From positions 1 to 34,158 of the forward strand of contig JAFWQT010000092.1 in NCBI GenBank assembly GCA_017508965.1: 34,158 nucleotides of DNA, in the 5' to 3' direction. A program made the position numbers and the translations under genes. The stretch is from Prevotella sp. GTDB lineage: Bacteria; Bacteroidota; Bacteroidia; Bacteroidales; Bacteroidaceae. The stretch's first letter is position 1. The number at the start of each line of letters is the position of its first letter. Under the pieces are notes generated by a model, which saw nothing but the letters and a program-made list of their open reading frames with translations, searched no databases and had not been told where the DNA came from. Shown piece after piece: positions 1-7,802 of the stretch.

Positions 1-99
1 TCTTTACGGTTTCCCATATAGACGAAATATATTCTTTTATCATATCACAAGAGTATTTAGGACGGAACCTGACTGATTCTATAAATCATTGCAATTCCT

Positions 100-426
100 T
101 TACAAGAAATCCTTACATTCAAACGGTATGATTAATGTCGTATCTTTTCTTACCAACATTATATCAATTTTACCTGAATCTTTTATTAGTATGTCTCCTC
201 TTCTGCAAAAGGCATCTATGTGCCAGATTGGCGAAATATTTATAGTTGTGTCTTTACGGTTCAGGCAATTTTTTCCATATACTTGAAAAACATGATGTTC
301 TGCAATAAAAAGTGAATCCATCTGGATATTGAACGTTTTTCCTATAACCTTCTCTTTTATCATTGCACATGTTAAACAACTGGAAACTAAAAAAGGAATA
401 CAAATAAATAATAGAAATCTTTTCAT
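100..426 (-). CDS. small hypothetical lipoprotein
   Basis: This is a 108-residue protein of unknown function. The N-terminus is a short basic start (MKR), a hydrophobic run, then LVSSC, a good lipobox with the modified cysteine at residue 17, so an outer-membrane or periplasmic lipoprotein is predicted. The mature part contains several short beta-like stretches and no motif I recognise. The stop is TAA and the start is an ATG. It has no obvious operon partner: the next gene on this strand upstream is more than 550 bases away. The phrase encoding KDTT occurs twice (near residues 58 and 94), a weak hint of an internal duplication. Composition is more AT-rich than the neighbouring cysK. It could also be a fragment of a larger surface protein family. 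Confidence 0.6.
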   Translation of the reverse strand: MKRFLLFICIPFLVSSCLTCAMIKEKVIGKTFNIQMDSLFIAEHHVFQVYGKNCLNRKDTTINISPIWHIDAFCRRGDILIKDSGKIDIMLVRKDTTLIIPFECKDFL

Positions 427-666
427 TTTAGAAAGAAATTATAGGTTTTGAAAGAGACGAGTTGAAGAACCGGAGGGACAGGTTTTTGATTCCTGTCCAA
501 AATCACTTGAGAAGTATCTGAATCGTTTTTCTCTTTATGTAGTTTCATACCGTTTCCCCATTGAATTGGTTATCGGAGGCAAAGATATACAAAAGGCTTT
601 TCTTTGCCAAATATTTAGCGAAGAAAATGAATCGGCAGCGGCAAAGAGAGCGCCCGTTCAGTCGAA

Positions 667-797
667 CCAACGGTCGTTGGCCGAAGGATAAAGCAATTTG
701 TAATTCGGCTGGATCGAGTATCAGGATTTGCAATCCGATTAACGTTTTATCGCATTACAAATGCTAATACTCATTGCAGTCGAATTACAAATTCGAC
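667..797. repeat. REP-like cluster of short palindromes
   Basis: The 427-985 interval has no credible gene. Its right half holds a run of small inverted repeats: CCAACG/CGTTGG (667-680), AATT-tgt-AATT (695-705), GGATT-tgc-AATCC (724-736), GCATT-aca-AATGC (752-764) and GTCGAATT-aca-AATTCGAC (779-797). Four of them share the same architecture, with arms ending in ATT/AAT around a three-base loop. This resembles the extragenic palindromes scattered through Bacteroidetes genomes. No RAYT-type transposase is visible in the window. The 427-666 part shows nothing I can name. Confidence 0.55.
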
Positions 798-870
798 TGA
801 ACCGGGGCCTTCCCCTCTAAATTCTAAATATAATTTTAAATATAATTTCAAGCGAAGCGACCTGAGATAA

Positions 871-898
871 GTGAAGAATGAAGAGTGAAGAGTGAAGA
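871..898. repeat. heptamer tandem repeat (RTGAAGA x4)
   Basis: Four back-to-back 7-bp units read GTGAAGA, ATGAAGA, GTGAAGA, GTGAAGA. It lies downstream of cysK and belongs to the same style of 7/8-bp spacer repeats seen between many genes of this window. Confidence 0.7.
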
Positions 899-923
899 AT
901 TTTTGGGCGGACTTCGCCCTGAA

Positions 924-966
924 ACAAAAAAAGAATGGAACCGCAACTGTGGGCGATTCCATTCTT
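924..966 (-). terminator. rho-independent terminator after cysK
   Basis: On the minus strand, perfect 10-bp arms AAGAATGGAA (complement of 957-966) and TTCCATTCTT (complement of 931-940) form a stem followed directly by a T-run (complement of the A-run 926-932). It begins 20 bases after the cysK stop, so it most likely ends the metY-cysK transcript. A second small GC hairpin (GGGCG/CGCCC) sits at 905-919. Confidence 0.8.
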
Positions 967-985
967 CGGACTTGCGTAATTAGTT

Positions 986-1933
986 TTACAGTGGATATTC
1001 ATCGAATGCGTAGAGCACGGTGGAGAGGTAGCGCTCGCCCGTGTCGGGCAGCAGTGCCACAATCTTCTTGCCCTTGTTTTCCTCGCGCTTGGCAATCTCG
1101 GCAGCGGCAAAGAGTGCGGCTCCGGCAGAGATGCCTACCAGCAGACCTTCCTGCTGGGCAACCTCACGGCCAGCGCGGATGGCATCGTCGTTCTCCACGT
1201 CGAACACCTCGTCGATGACGGTGGCATCGTAGGTGTTGGGCACGAAACCGGCACCGATGCCCTGAATCTTATGTGGGCCGCTCTTTCCGCCGTTCAGCAC
1301 GGGCGATGACTTTGGCTCCACGGCAATCACTTTCACATTGGGGTTCTGCTCCTTCAGGTATTTTCCTGCACCCGAGATGGTGCCGCCCGTTCCCACGCCG
1401 GCCACCAGGATATCCACCTTGCCGTCGGTATCTTTCCAGATTTCCGGACCCGTGGTGGCATAGTGGCGTGCCGGGTTGGCAGGATTCTCAAACTGCTGCA
1501 GGATAACGCTGCCGGGTGTGGCATCGCGCAGTGCCTCGGCTGCACGGATGGCTCCGGGCATGCCGTCCTTTCCCGGTGTGAGTCGCACCTCGGCTCCGTA
1601 GGCCTTCACCAGGTTGCGGCGCTCCACGCTCATGGTCTCGGGCATGGTCAGTATGAGATGGTAGCCCTTCACGGCTGATACCAGTGCCAGTCCCACGCCG
1701 GTGTTTCCGCTGGTGGGCTCTATGATGGTGGCACCGGGTTTCAGTATGCCGCGCTGCTCGGCGTCTTCGATCATGGCCAGTGCGATGCGGTCCTTGACGC
1801 TGCCGCCCGGGTTGAAATACTCTACTTTGGCAATGACGGGTGTCTCGATGCCCTTTGCCTGTGAAAACTTGTTGAGCTCAAGAAGAGGAGTGTTGCCGAT
1901 GAGCTCGGTCAGCTGTTTTGCAATATTAGCCAT
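986..1933 (-). CDS. cysK: cysteine synthase A (O-acetylserine sulfhydrylase)
   Basis: This PLP enzyme makes L-cysteine from O-acetylserine and sulfide in the cytoplasm. The length (315 residues) is normal for CysK. Family signatures are present in order: the start [18 protein letters not shown] carrying the PLP lysine K47, the [12 protein letters not shown] substrate loop, the phosphate-binding GTGGTISG near 180, and the C-terminal [12 protein letters not shown]. The ATG start is at 1933. It lies 100 bases downstream of metY on the same strand and is followed by a terminator, so the two probably form one housekeeping sulfur-assimilation operon. A second, more diverged copy sits at 21749-22684 inside the encapsulin operon. 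That makes this copy the likely general enzyme. No serine acetyltransferase gene is visible in the window. Confidence 0.95.
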   Translation of the reverse strand: MANIAKQLTELIGNTPLLELNKFSQAKGIETPVIAKVEYFNPGGSVKDRIALAMIEDAEQRGILKPGATIIEPTSGNTGVGLALVSAVKGYHLILTMPETMSVERRNLVKAYGAEVRLTPGKDGMPGAIRAAEALRDATPGSVILQQFENPANPARHYATTGPEIWKDTDGKVDILVAGVGTGGTISGAGKYLKEQNPNVKVIAVEPKSSPVLNGGKSGPHKIQGIGAGFVPNTYDATVIDEVFDVENDDAIRAGREVAQQEGLLVGISAGAALFAAAEIAKREENKGKKIVALLPDTGERYLSTVLYAFDEYPL

Positions 1934-1943
1934 AATTTTTTTT

Positions 1944-1991
1944 CGTTATGTCGTTATTACGTTATGACGTTATGTCGTTTTATCGTGATAA
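1944..1991. repeat. octamer tandem repeat (CGTTATNN)
   Basis: Six 8-bp units starting CGT fill the spacer between metY and cysK: CGTTATGT, CGTTATTA, CGTTATGA, CGTTATGT, CGTTTTAT, CGTGATAA. There is no promoter-like TAnnTTTG on the minus strand here, which supports read-through from metY. Confidence 0.7.
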
Positions 1992-2033
1992 CGGAATTTC
2001 GATGTGATATATTGTTTGGTTGCTCTCTTGCCG

Positions 2034-3323
2034 TCAGATTTTGTCGAACGCCTGTGCCAGATCATCGATGATGTCGTCGATATGTTCCGTGCCAATCGAG
2101 AGGCGGATGGTCGAGGGCGTGATGTGCTGCTCGGCCAGTTCCTCGGGCGACAGCTGTGAGTGAGTCGTCGTGTAGGGATGGATGACGAGGCTCTTCACGT
2201 CGGCCACGTTGGCCAGCAGCGAGAATATCTGCAGCGCGTCGATGAACTTCCAGGCCTCTTCCTGTCCGCCCTTTATCTCGAAGGTGAAGATGGAGCCGCC
2301 GCCCTGGGGGAAGTATTTCTTGTAGAGCTGGTGGTCGCGATGGCTCTCCAGTGCCGGATGGTTCACCTTGGCCACCTTCGGATGATTGGCCAGGAAGCTG
2401 ACCACCTTCAGCGCATTCTCCACATGGCGCTCCACGCGCAGGCTCAGCGTCTCAACGCCCTGCAGCAGGATGAAGGCGTTGAAGGGCGAAATCGTGGCAC
2501 CGGTGTCGCGCAGCAAGACGGCACGTATGCGGGTGACGTAGGCTGCTGCTCCCACGGCGTCGGCAAACACGATACCGTGATACGAGGGGTCGGGCTTGGC
2601 CAGCGTGGGGAACTTGTCGGGATTGGCTTTCCAGTCGAACTTGCCGCCGTCGACAATCACGCCGCCCAGACTGCTGCCATGTCCGCCCAGGAACTTGGTG
2701 GCCGAATGCACCACGATGTCGGCTCCGTGCTCCAGTGGCCTGATTAAATAAGGTGTGCCGAACGTGTTGTCCACGATGAGGGGGATGCCGTGCTTGTGGG
2801 CAACGGCTGCCACGCCTTCCAGGTCGAGCACGTCGCTGTTGGGGTTGCCGAAGGTCTCGGCAAAGACCACCTTCGTGTTGGGCTGTATGGCAGCCTCGAG
2901 TGCCTGCAGGTCGTTCACGTTGACGATGGTGTTCTCGACGCCCTGGGTGGCCAGCGTGTGAGTGATCAGATTATAGGAACCGCCGTAGAGGTTGTCGGCA
3001 GCCACGATATGGTCGCCTGCCTGCACGATGTTCTGCAGGGCGTAGGTGATGGCTGCTGCGCCAGAGGCCACGGCCAGTCCGGCCACACCGCCTTCGAGTG
3101 CTGCCACGCGGTCTTCGAACACGCCCTGCGTGGAGTTCGTCAGTCGGCCGTAGATATTACCGGCATCGCGCAGACCGAATCGGTCGGCAGCGTGCTGACT
3201 GTTATGAAACACATAGCTCGTGGTCTGGTAGATGGGCACCGCACGGGCGTCGGTTGCGGGGTCGGCCTGTTCCTGGCCTACATGAAGCTGCAAAGTCTCG
3301 AAACGATAATTCTTCTTACTCAT
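2034..3323 (-). CDS. metY: O-acetylhomoserine sulfhydrylase (homocysteine synthase)
   Basis: This is a Cys/Met-metabolism PLP enzyme of fold type I. It is expected to make homocysteine from O-acetylhomoserine and sulfide. At 429 residues it has the MetY length, longer than the ~390 residues of MetB/MetC. Visible landmarks are [11 protein letters not shown] near 29, the [10 protein letters not shown] loop near 57-66, the aspartate of VDNTFGTPY near 185, and the PLP lysine K210 in [11 protein letters not shown]. The ATG start is at 3323. A clear promoter lies about 50 bases upstream. cysK follows on the same strand, giving a two-gene sulfide-fixing operon. A second MetY-like gene at 22775-23962 is shorter and only distantly similar. 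Confidence 0.92.
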   Translation of the reverse strand: MSKKNYRFETLQLHVGQEQADPATDARAVPIYQTTSYVFHNSQHAADRFGLRDAGNIYGRLTNSTQGVFEDRVAALEGGVAGLAVASGAAAITYALQNIVQAGDHIVAADNLYGGSYNLITHTLATQGVENTIVNVNDLQALEAAIQPNTKVVFAETFGNPNSDVLDLEGVAAVAHKHGIPLIVDNTFGTPYLIRPLEHGADIVVHSATKFLGGHGSSLGGVIVDGGKFDWKANPDKFPTLAKPDPSYHGIVFADAVGAAAYVTRIRAVLLRDTGATISPFNAFILLQGVETLSLRVERHVENALKVVSFLANHPKVAKVNHPALESHRDHQLYKKYFPQGGGSIFTFEIKGGQEEAWKFIDALQIFSLLANVADVKSLVIHPYTTTHSQLSPEELAEQHITPSTIRLSIGTEHIDDIIDDLAQAFDKI

Positions 3324-3373
3324 AGTCTTTTTCCTTTCTTTTTCTTTATTTGTTATTAATTATTTTCTGGGTG

Positions 3374-3405
3374 CAAAGTTACGGACTTTAGAACTATCCA
3401 CCAAA
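3374..3405 (-). promoter_or_regulatory. Bacteroidetes-type promoter for metY-cysK
   Basis: On the minus strand, TTTG (complement of 3402-3405) is followed after 20 bases by TAACTTTG (complement of 3374-3381). This matches the known TTTG-N19-21-TAnnTTTG consensus of the Bacteroidetes primary sigma factor. It precedes the metY ATG by about 50 bases. Confidence 0.8.
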
Positions 3406-3511
3406 TTTTTGCTTAAATCCAGAAGATAAATCTATAACCAGAAAAATCAAAGAAGTTTATTCTAAAACCATCCATTCAAGACTATTCCAGCAGAAAAAAA
3501 TTCTATTTGAC

Positions 3512-3543
3512 GATTTGACTATTTCACAATTTCACTATTTCTG
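3512..3543. repeat. octamer repeat containing the symporter stop codon
   Basis: Units GATTTGAC, TATTTCAC, AATTTCAC, TATTTCTG follow one another. On the minus strand they encode the last residues of the symporter (EIVK) and its TAG stop (3519-3521). It is the same repeat family as the spacers at 16249, 17590, 17895 and 22691. Confidence 0.75.
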
Positions 3544-4733
3544 GGGTGGGTCTCTTTATTCACCATCGCACAGACGCACGAATCCGACCATACGTTTTCG
3601 GCCGTCTCTATCATATCAATGATGGTATAGATGGGGAGAATGATGCCCAGCACACTCACCGGGGCACCAATGCCCGACATCAGGGAGAACGTGAGGAAAT
3701 AGCAGCCCATCGGCACCCCGGCATTACCCACGGCAGAGATGACCGAAATGAGCAGCCACAGGAGCATGGTGGTCCAGCTGAGGGGCATGCCGCCATTCTG
3801 CATCACGAAAAGGGAGGTCACCAGGATAAAAGCAGCACAGCCATTCATATTGATGGTGGTACAAATGGGCAGCACGAAACGGGCCACACGCGGCTCCACC
3901 CCCAGCCGCTCCTCGGCACTCTGCATCGTCACGGGCAGCGTGGCGGCACTGCTCTTCGTGAAGAGAGCCATCAAGACGGCGGGCATCATCGCGCGAAGCG
4001 CCTGTAGCGGATTGATGCCGCGAGCCAGCAGAAACAGGGGAAGCACCACGAAGAACTGCAGCGCATTGCCCCCCAGGATGACGGCCACATATTTACCCAA
4101 CGAAGCCAAGGCCACACCCGCCGAGAGCTGCGAAGAGAGCTGGGCCGAGAAGGCCACGATACCCAAGGGCAACGTCCAGATGAGCCAGCGGATCAGCAGG
4201 AAGAGCAACTCCTGAAGTCCGTGCAGGAAATTCACCACCGCCTGTCGGCCCACCGTCTCAGGCAATCGTGCCAGCCCCAGTCCCACGGCTATGGAGACCA
4301 GCAGGATGCTGAGCACATTGCCTTCCAGGAAGGGCTTTATCACATTATTTGGGATGACCGCCAGGATATGATCATAGAAAGACACTTCGGGCTTCAGCCC
4401 CAGCGAGTCTACGTTTGCCCCTGCCGTGGGCACCGACAGATTCTCGGGAGCCACCACCACATAGAGCAACAGCCCCACAGCCGCAGCCACGACAGTCGTG
4501 AAGAGCGTATAAAACAATGTTTTCCTGAAGATGCGCCCTGCGCCCTGCTGCCGTCCGAACGAGGTGAGCGTGGTGATGATGGCCAGTGCGATGGTGGGCA
4601 CGGCCAGCAACTGGAACAGCCGCGTATAGACCGTAGCCACGAAATCCGTCAGGCCATTAAGCCATTCCACGCCCAGCAGCCCCAACACAGCACCCACGAC
4701 GAGGGCGCCAATCCAAACGAGAGTTCTTTTCAT
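3519..4733 (-). CDS. dicarboxylate/amino-acid:cation symporter (DAACS family)
   Basis: An inner-membrane secondary transporter of the GltP/SstT/DctA superfamily, about 404 residues with eight or so hydrophobic helices and re-entrant loops. Family hallmarks are the serine-rich hairpin KSSAATLPVT, the cation-site segment CTTINMNGCAAF (the usual NMDGTA is changed to NMNGCA) and the GNAGVP segment near the C-terminus. I place the start at the ATG at 4733, one base after the TonB receptor stop. The longer reading from 4745 needs a TTG start inside the receptor gene. Tight spacing implies co-translation with the copper receptor. The substrate cannot be read from sequence. The sulfur context makes a cystine/cysteine or acidic amino-acid carrier a reasonable guess. 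The C-terminus runs into a spacer repeat. Confidence 0.85.
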   Translation of the reverse strand: MKRTLVWIGALVVGAVLGLLGVEWLNGLTDFVATVYTRLFQLLAVPTIALAIITTLTSFGRQQGAGRIFRKTLFYTLFTTVVAAAVGLLLYVVVAPENLSVPTAGANVDSLGLKPEVSFYDHILAVIPNNVIKPFLEGNVLSILLVSIAVGLGLARLPETVGRQAVVNFLHGLQELLFLLIRWLIWTLPLGIVAFSAQLSSQLSAGVALASLGKYVAVILGGNALQFFVVLPLFLLARGINPLQALRAMMPAVLMALFTKSSAATLPVTMQSAEERLGVEPRVARFVLPICTTINMNGCAAFILVTSLFVMQNGGMPLSWTTMLLWLLISVISAVGNAGVPMGCYFLTFSLMSGIGAPVSVLGIILPIYTIIDMIETAENVWSDSCVCAMVNKETHPRNSEIVK

Positions 4734-4734
4734 G

Positions 4735-6705
4735 CTATAATTCAAACGTAAGATTCAAATAGATATTGCGTCCCTTTTGTGGAATATGGCACCAGTCGGC
4801 ATAGGTGGCGTAGTGCCTGTCGAAGAGGTTCTCAACGCCTGCCCTGACGCTGAATTGCGAGTTATCGGCGCTGAACTGCCGGGCAGCTGAGATGTTGACG
4901 ATGGTCCACGCAGCCGTCGGTGTCTCGCCATACTTCGCGCCATACTTTGACTGGCGGGCATGTCCCTTCAGCTCCGCCATCACGCTCAGTCGTCCCGTGG
5001 TATATGTAAGTCGCGACAGATAGCTCAGCGGGGCAATCAGCGGCAGGCCGTCGCCCTCGTCATCGCGCCCCAGGCTGTAGGCTCCCTTTGCCGTCAGGCG
5101 TAGTTCCTTCAAGGGTTGCCAATCGGCAGAAAGCGAGATGTTGGCAATGGTAGCATGCGGAATGTTGCCATACACCTTCACGCCCTCGGCACCAACCGTC
5201 ATGGCGCTCAGCCGCCGCTCGAACTGCCCGATGATATAGTTGTAGAAGAAAAAAGCGTTGGCATCAAGACCAATGGATAATTGAGAATTGAAAAAAGAGA
5301 TTTGATAATTGGCGTTCACCTCGATGGCGCTTTCGTTCTTCAGCCGCGGATTGCCGATGTAGTCGTACTGGTCGAACGTGTTGTTCAGGTAGTAGCCGTA
5401 GGCCTCCGTCACCGTGGGGGCACGGCTGCCCCAGCCGATGCCGGCAGAAAAAAGACTGGCGGCCGACTGCAGTTGGTAGCTGGCGGCTATGCGGCCGGTG
5501 GTCTGATGATACTGCTGCTGCATGCCCGGGAAGAAAACGCTCAGCGCCTGATATCCCTCGTCGCTGTTCAGCCGTTGGTGCTGCCACGACAGTTTTCCCG
5601 TGAAGTGCAACGTTGAGGAGGCCGTCAGCCGGATGTCGTCGGCCAGCGCGGCGCCCACGTTCAGTGTTCCCACGTCGGGCCAAGTCACCATATACATGGG
5701 TGCTGCGCCGCCGGGATACATGGTCATGTCGGCAAACAGCCGGTTGTAGTAGCCGTCGATGTTCAGTCTGGCCGTATGTCGTCCTGCGCTGCCGGTCAGT
5801 AGCGAGTAGGCGCCCGCCGTCCAGCTCTTGCCCGGCATGTCCATGTGTATTTCCACGTCGGGGCGCTTGGTGTCGTCCATGATGTGCGTGATGTGGTTAT
5901 AGTATACCTTTGTCTCCCATGTCTCCAGCTTCGAGTCGTTGAAAAGATGCTTGTAGGCCAGCGACGTGATGATGGCCTCGGCCTTGGCCACGTCCATGTT
6001 CAGGGCCGGATAGCCCACGTCGGTGGCGCGGTCGGCAATGAGCGTTGCCTCGGCTATGTCGTTGGCGGTCAGCCGTAAGCCGCCGTTCACAAAGGCATTC
6101 ACCTTCTGGAACTGCGAGAACTCCACCTCGCGGCTGCCTCCCGCCTTGTAGTTGCCGGCATGGCGATAGAAGGCGCCGCCGTTCACATAGACGCTCTGAC
6201 CCGAGTAGGCTCCGTCGGCACCGTACACCTGCAAGTGGCCGTTGCCTTCGTAGCCTGCCGTGACAGTGGCCGCACGCGGTGCCGCGCCGAATCCCGCCTT
6301 GCGCAGTCGGAGGTCGAGCGCCCCGCCGATGTTTCCCGTTGCCTGCGGGTTGCCGTTGAGTCCGCTGCTCAGACTGATGCTCTGCAGGTTGCCGCTTTCC
6401 ACATACGAGGAGACGGGGTCCATCTTGTCGGTGCAGGCATAGAATATCTTCATGCCGTCGATGGTGGTCGAGAGGCGCTCAGTCTGCATGTTGTTCACCA
6501 TCGGTTCCCAGGCATACGATCCGCGGCGCACCAGTTCCACGTGCGACAGCTCCCGCAGGTGCTCGTCGATAGAGGCCACCTGACCCTTGGCCGACCGTTT
6601 GCCGCCCTGTCCGCGTGATACGACCACCACCTCGTCCAGATGTTGCGGCGAGGTGGTGAGGGTGTCGTTGGGAAGTCCTATTATCGCAAAGAGTATTCCT
6701 ATCAT
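4735..6705 (-). CDS. TonB-dependent receptor, OprC/NosA-like (copper)
   Basis: This is an outer-membrane TonB-dependent receptor of 656 residues with a short leader, a TonB-box-like HLDEVVVVSR (about 22-31), a plug domain to about 135 and a beta barrel ending in aromatic-rich LNLTFEL. No carboxypeptidase-like N-terminal domain is present, unlike SusC. The plug carries CTDKM (C91, M95), matching the CxxxM half of the copper site described for Pseudomonas OprC. The early barrel carries HIM (H274, M276), matching the HxM half, in a THIMDD context like that family. Further plug methionines are M69, M73 and M85. It follows a Met-rich lipoprotein gene and precedes a symporter with one base between stop and start. 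Copper uptake is inferred from these residues. Confidence 0.85.
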   Translation of the reverse strand: MIGILFAIIGLPNDTLTTSPQHLDEVVVVSRGQGGKRSAKGQVASIDEHLRELSHVELVRRGSYAWEPMVNNMQTERLSTTIDGMKIFYACTDKMDPVSSYVESGNLQSISLSSGLNGNPQATGNIGGALDLRLRKAGFGAAPRAATVTAGYEGNGHLQVYGADGAYSGQSVYVNGGAFYRHAGNYKAGGSREVEFSQFQKVNAFVNGGLRLTANDIAEATLIADRATDVGYPALNMDVAKAEAIITSLAYKHLFNDSKLETWETKVYYNHITHIMDDTKRPDVEIHMDMPGKSWTAGAYSLLTGSAGRHTARLNIDGYYNRLFADMTMYPGGAAPMYMVTWPDVGTLNVGAALADDIRLTASSTLHFTGKLSWQHQRLNSDEGYQALSVFFPGMQQQYHQTTGRIAASYQLQSAASLFSAGIGWGSRAPTVTEAYGYYLNNTFDQYDYIGNPRLKNESAIEVNANYQISFFNSQLSIGLDANAFFFYNYIIGQFERRLSAMTVGAEGVKVYGNIPHATIANISLSADWQPLKELRLTAKGAYSLGRDDEGDGLPLIAPLSYLSRLTYTTGRLSVMAELKGHARQSKYGAKYGETPTAAWTIVNISAARQFSADNSQFSVRAGVENLFDRHYATYADWCHIPQKGRNIYLNLTFEL

Positions 6706-6747
6706 ACAATCCTATAAAACAATCTTGTCTTCTCTCTCATCTTTCAT

Positions 6748-7689
6748 CTATATCGTTACATCCCAGTAGAGCGAGCTTAGCTCTTCGCCGCCAGCCACGA
6801 TGTTTCCCTGCTGGTCCTTCACCGTAAGGTGAATGCGCCAGAGTCCCGTCATCGTCAGGTTGATGCTGCCTTTGTAGCTGCCGTCGTTCTGCTTCAGCAG
6901 CGGCGTGTTATTGGGCGACGTGTGGTTGCCCATGTCGGGCATACGCGGGTCGATGTCGATGGTGAACGTCTCCGAAGCCTGTGCGTAGGGTACAGTAGCG
7001 GTTGCTGACTTCTTCGACACGTAGGCCCTGATGTCGTTCGTTCCCGTCTGCCATTCATTGGGATTCACCAGCGAGAGGTAGTAGGTGTCGTTGCCCACTT
7101 TGAACGACTTCAGCCACGACTGGCCCTCGGGCAGGGCGCTGACGGTGATGTCCTTTTCCACCACGCTTTGCTTGCTGTCCACCACCTGCACATCGTACGA
7201 CAGTGTCCACGAGCCAGCCTCACTGGTGTTCATGAGGAACGACACCCAGCCACGCTTCACGGCCAGATAACCGTCGTTGAACGATTCCACGCTGTTGCCC
7301 ACGGGTGTGCTGTGCTTCATGTTCATCTTGGTCATCAGCATCACGGGCGTCAGACCTGTCACGTTGAAGTTCTTGACGTAGTTGCCGTTCTTTTTCTTCG
7401 TAGCCACAAAGAAAATCTCGTTGTAGCCCACATGGAATGAGCCGTCCGGCGAGTAGGCAAACACATTATACTGTCCGTCGACTACCGTCGAAAGCTCAGG
7501 GATGATCTTCACCGTCTGCAGGAACCGATACACCTGCAGCGCCTCCTCGGCCGAGCAGCAGTCGATATCGCCGTCTATTGTGATACCGGGGATGTCGATA
7601 GCCTGACCGCCCCAGTCGTCGTTCGAGTTGCAAGATGACAGTCCCACCAGAACTATCCCTGCGAGAAACAATCTCATTACCTTTTTCAT
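6748..7689 (-). CDS. Met-rich lipoprotein with YtkA/FixH-like domains, probable copper-binding partner
   Basis: This is a 313-residue lipoprotein with lipobox GLSSC (C20). Two similar beta-sandwich-like parts are visible. The first (about 75-170) carries M117, M119, M122, M124 and H126 followed by STPVG. The second (about 200-295) carries the DPRMPDMGNH motif (M250, M253, H256) and then GSYKGSINLTMTGLWRIHL. This MPxMxxH-to-W pattern is that of YtkA-like/FixH-type periplasmic domains linked to copper. A CC pair occurs at 44-45. It is immediately upstream of the OprC-like receptor, so a surface copper-capture role is likely. It has its own copy of the 74-bp promoter module, with the -7 box about 30 bases before the ATG. 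The exact family name is uncertain. Confidence 0.75.
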   Translation of the reverse strand: MKKVMRLFLAGIVLVGLSSCNSNDDWGGQAIDIPGITIDGDIDCCSAEEALQVYRFLQTVKIIPELSTVVDGQYNVFAYSPDGSFHVGYNEIFFVATKKKNGNYVKNFNVTGLTPVMLMTKMNMKHSTPVGNSVESFNDGYLAVKRGWVSFLMNTSEAGSWTLSYDVQVVDSKQSVVEKDITVSALPEGQSWLKSFKVGNDTYYLSLVNPNEWQTGTNDIRAYVSKKSATATVPYAQASETFTIDIDPRMPDMGNHTSPNNTPLLKQNDGSYKGSINLTMTGLWRIHLTVKDQQGNIVAGGEELSSLYWDVTI

Positions 7690-7716
7690 ATCGTTACTAT
7701 TTTAGAAGTTTATCGA

Positions 7717-7790
7717 GTGCAAAGGTACGGCGTTTTCGTGGATGCCACAATCGCCTTTTCGCGGCATTTCATATACCAAACGTTTGGCAT
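7717..7790 (-). promoter_or_regulatory. shared 74-bp promoter/operator module, copy A
   Basis: Minus-strand order is ATRCC-type half-site (complement 7786-7790), GAAATGCC (complement 7763-7770), ATTGTGG (complement 7745-7751, the -33 region) and TACCTTTGCAC (complement 7717-7727, the -7 region). The two ATRCC elements are 23 bases apart. The upstream end also contains the perfect 12-bp palindrome CCAAACGTTTGG. Copies B and C align with it base for base without gaps. Confidence 0.85.
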
Positions 7791-7802
7791 AAGCCCGCAA
7801 CG

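Noticed and set aside
1..43. Open minus-strand frame from an ATG at 41-43 to the left edge (begins MIKEYISSIWETVK)
   Set aside because: Only 14 codons are visible and there is no motif or upstream signal, so it may or may not be the start of a gene outside the window.
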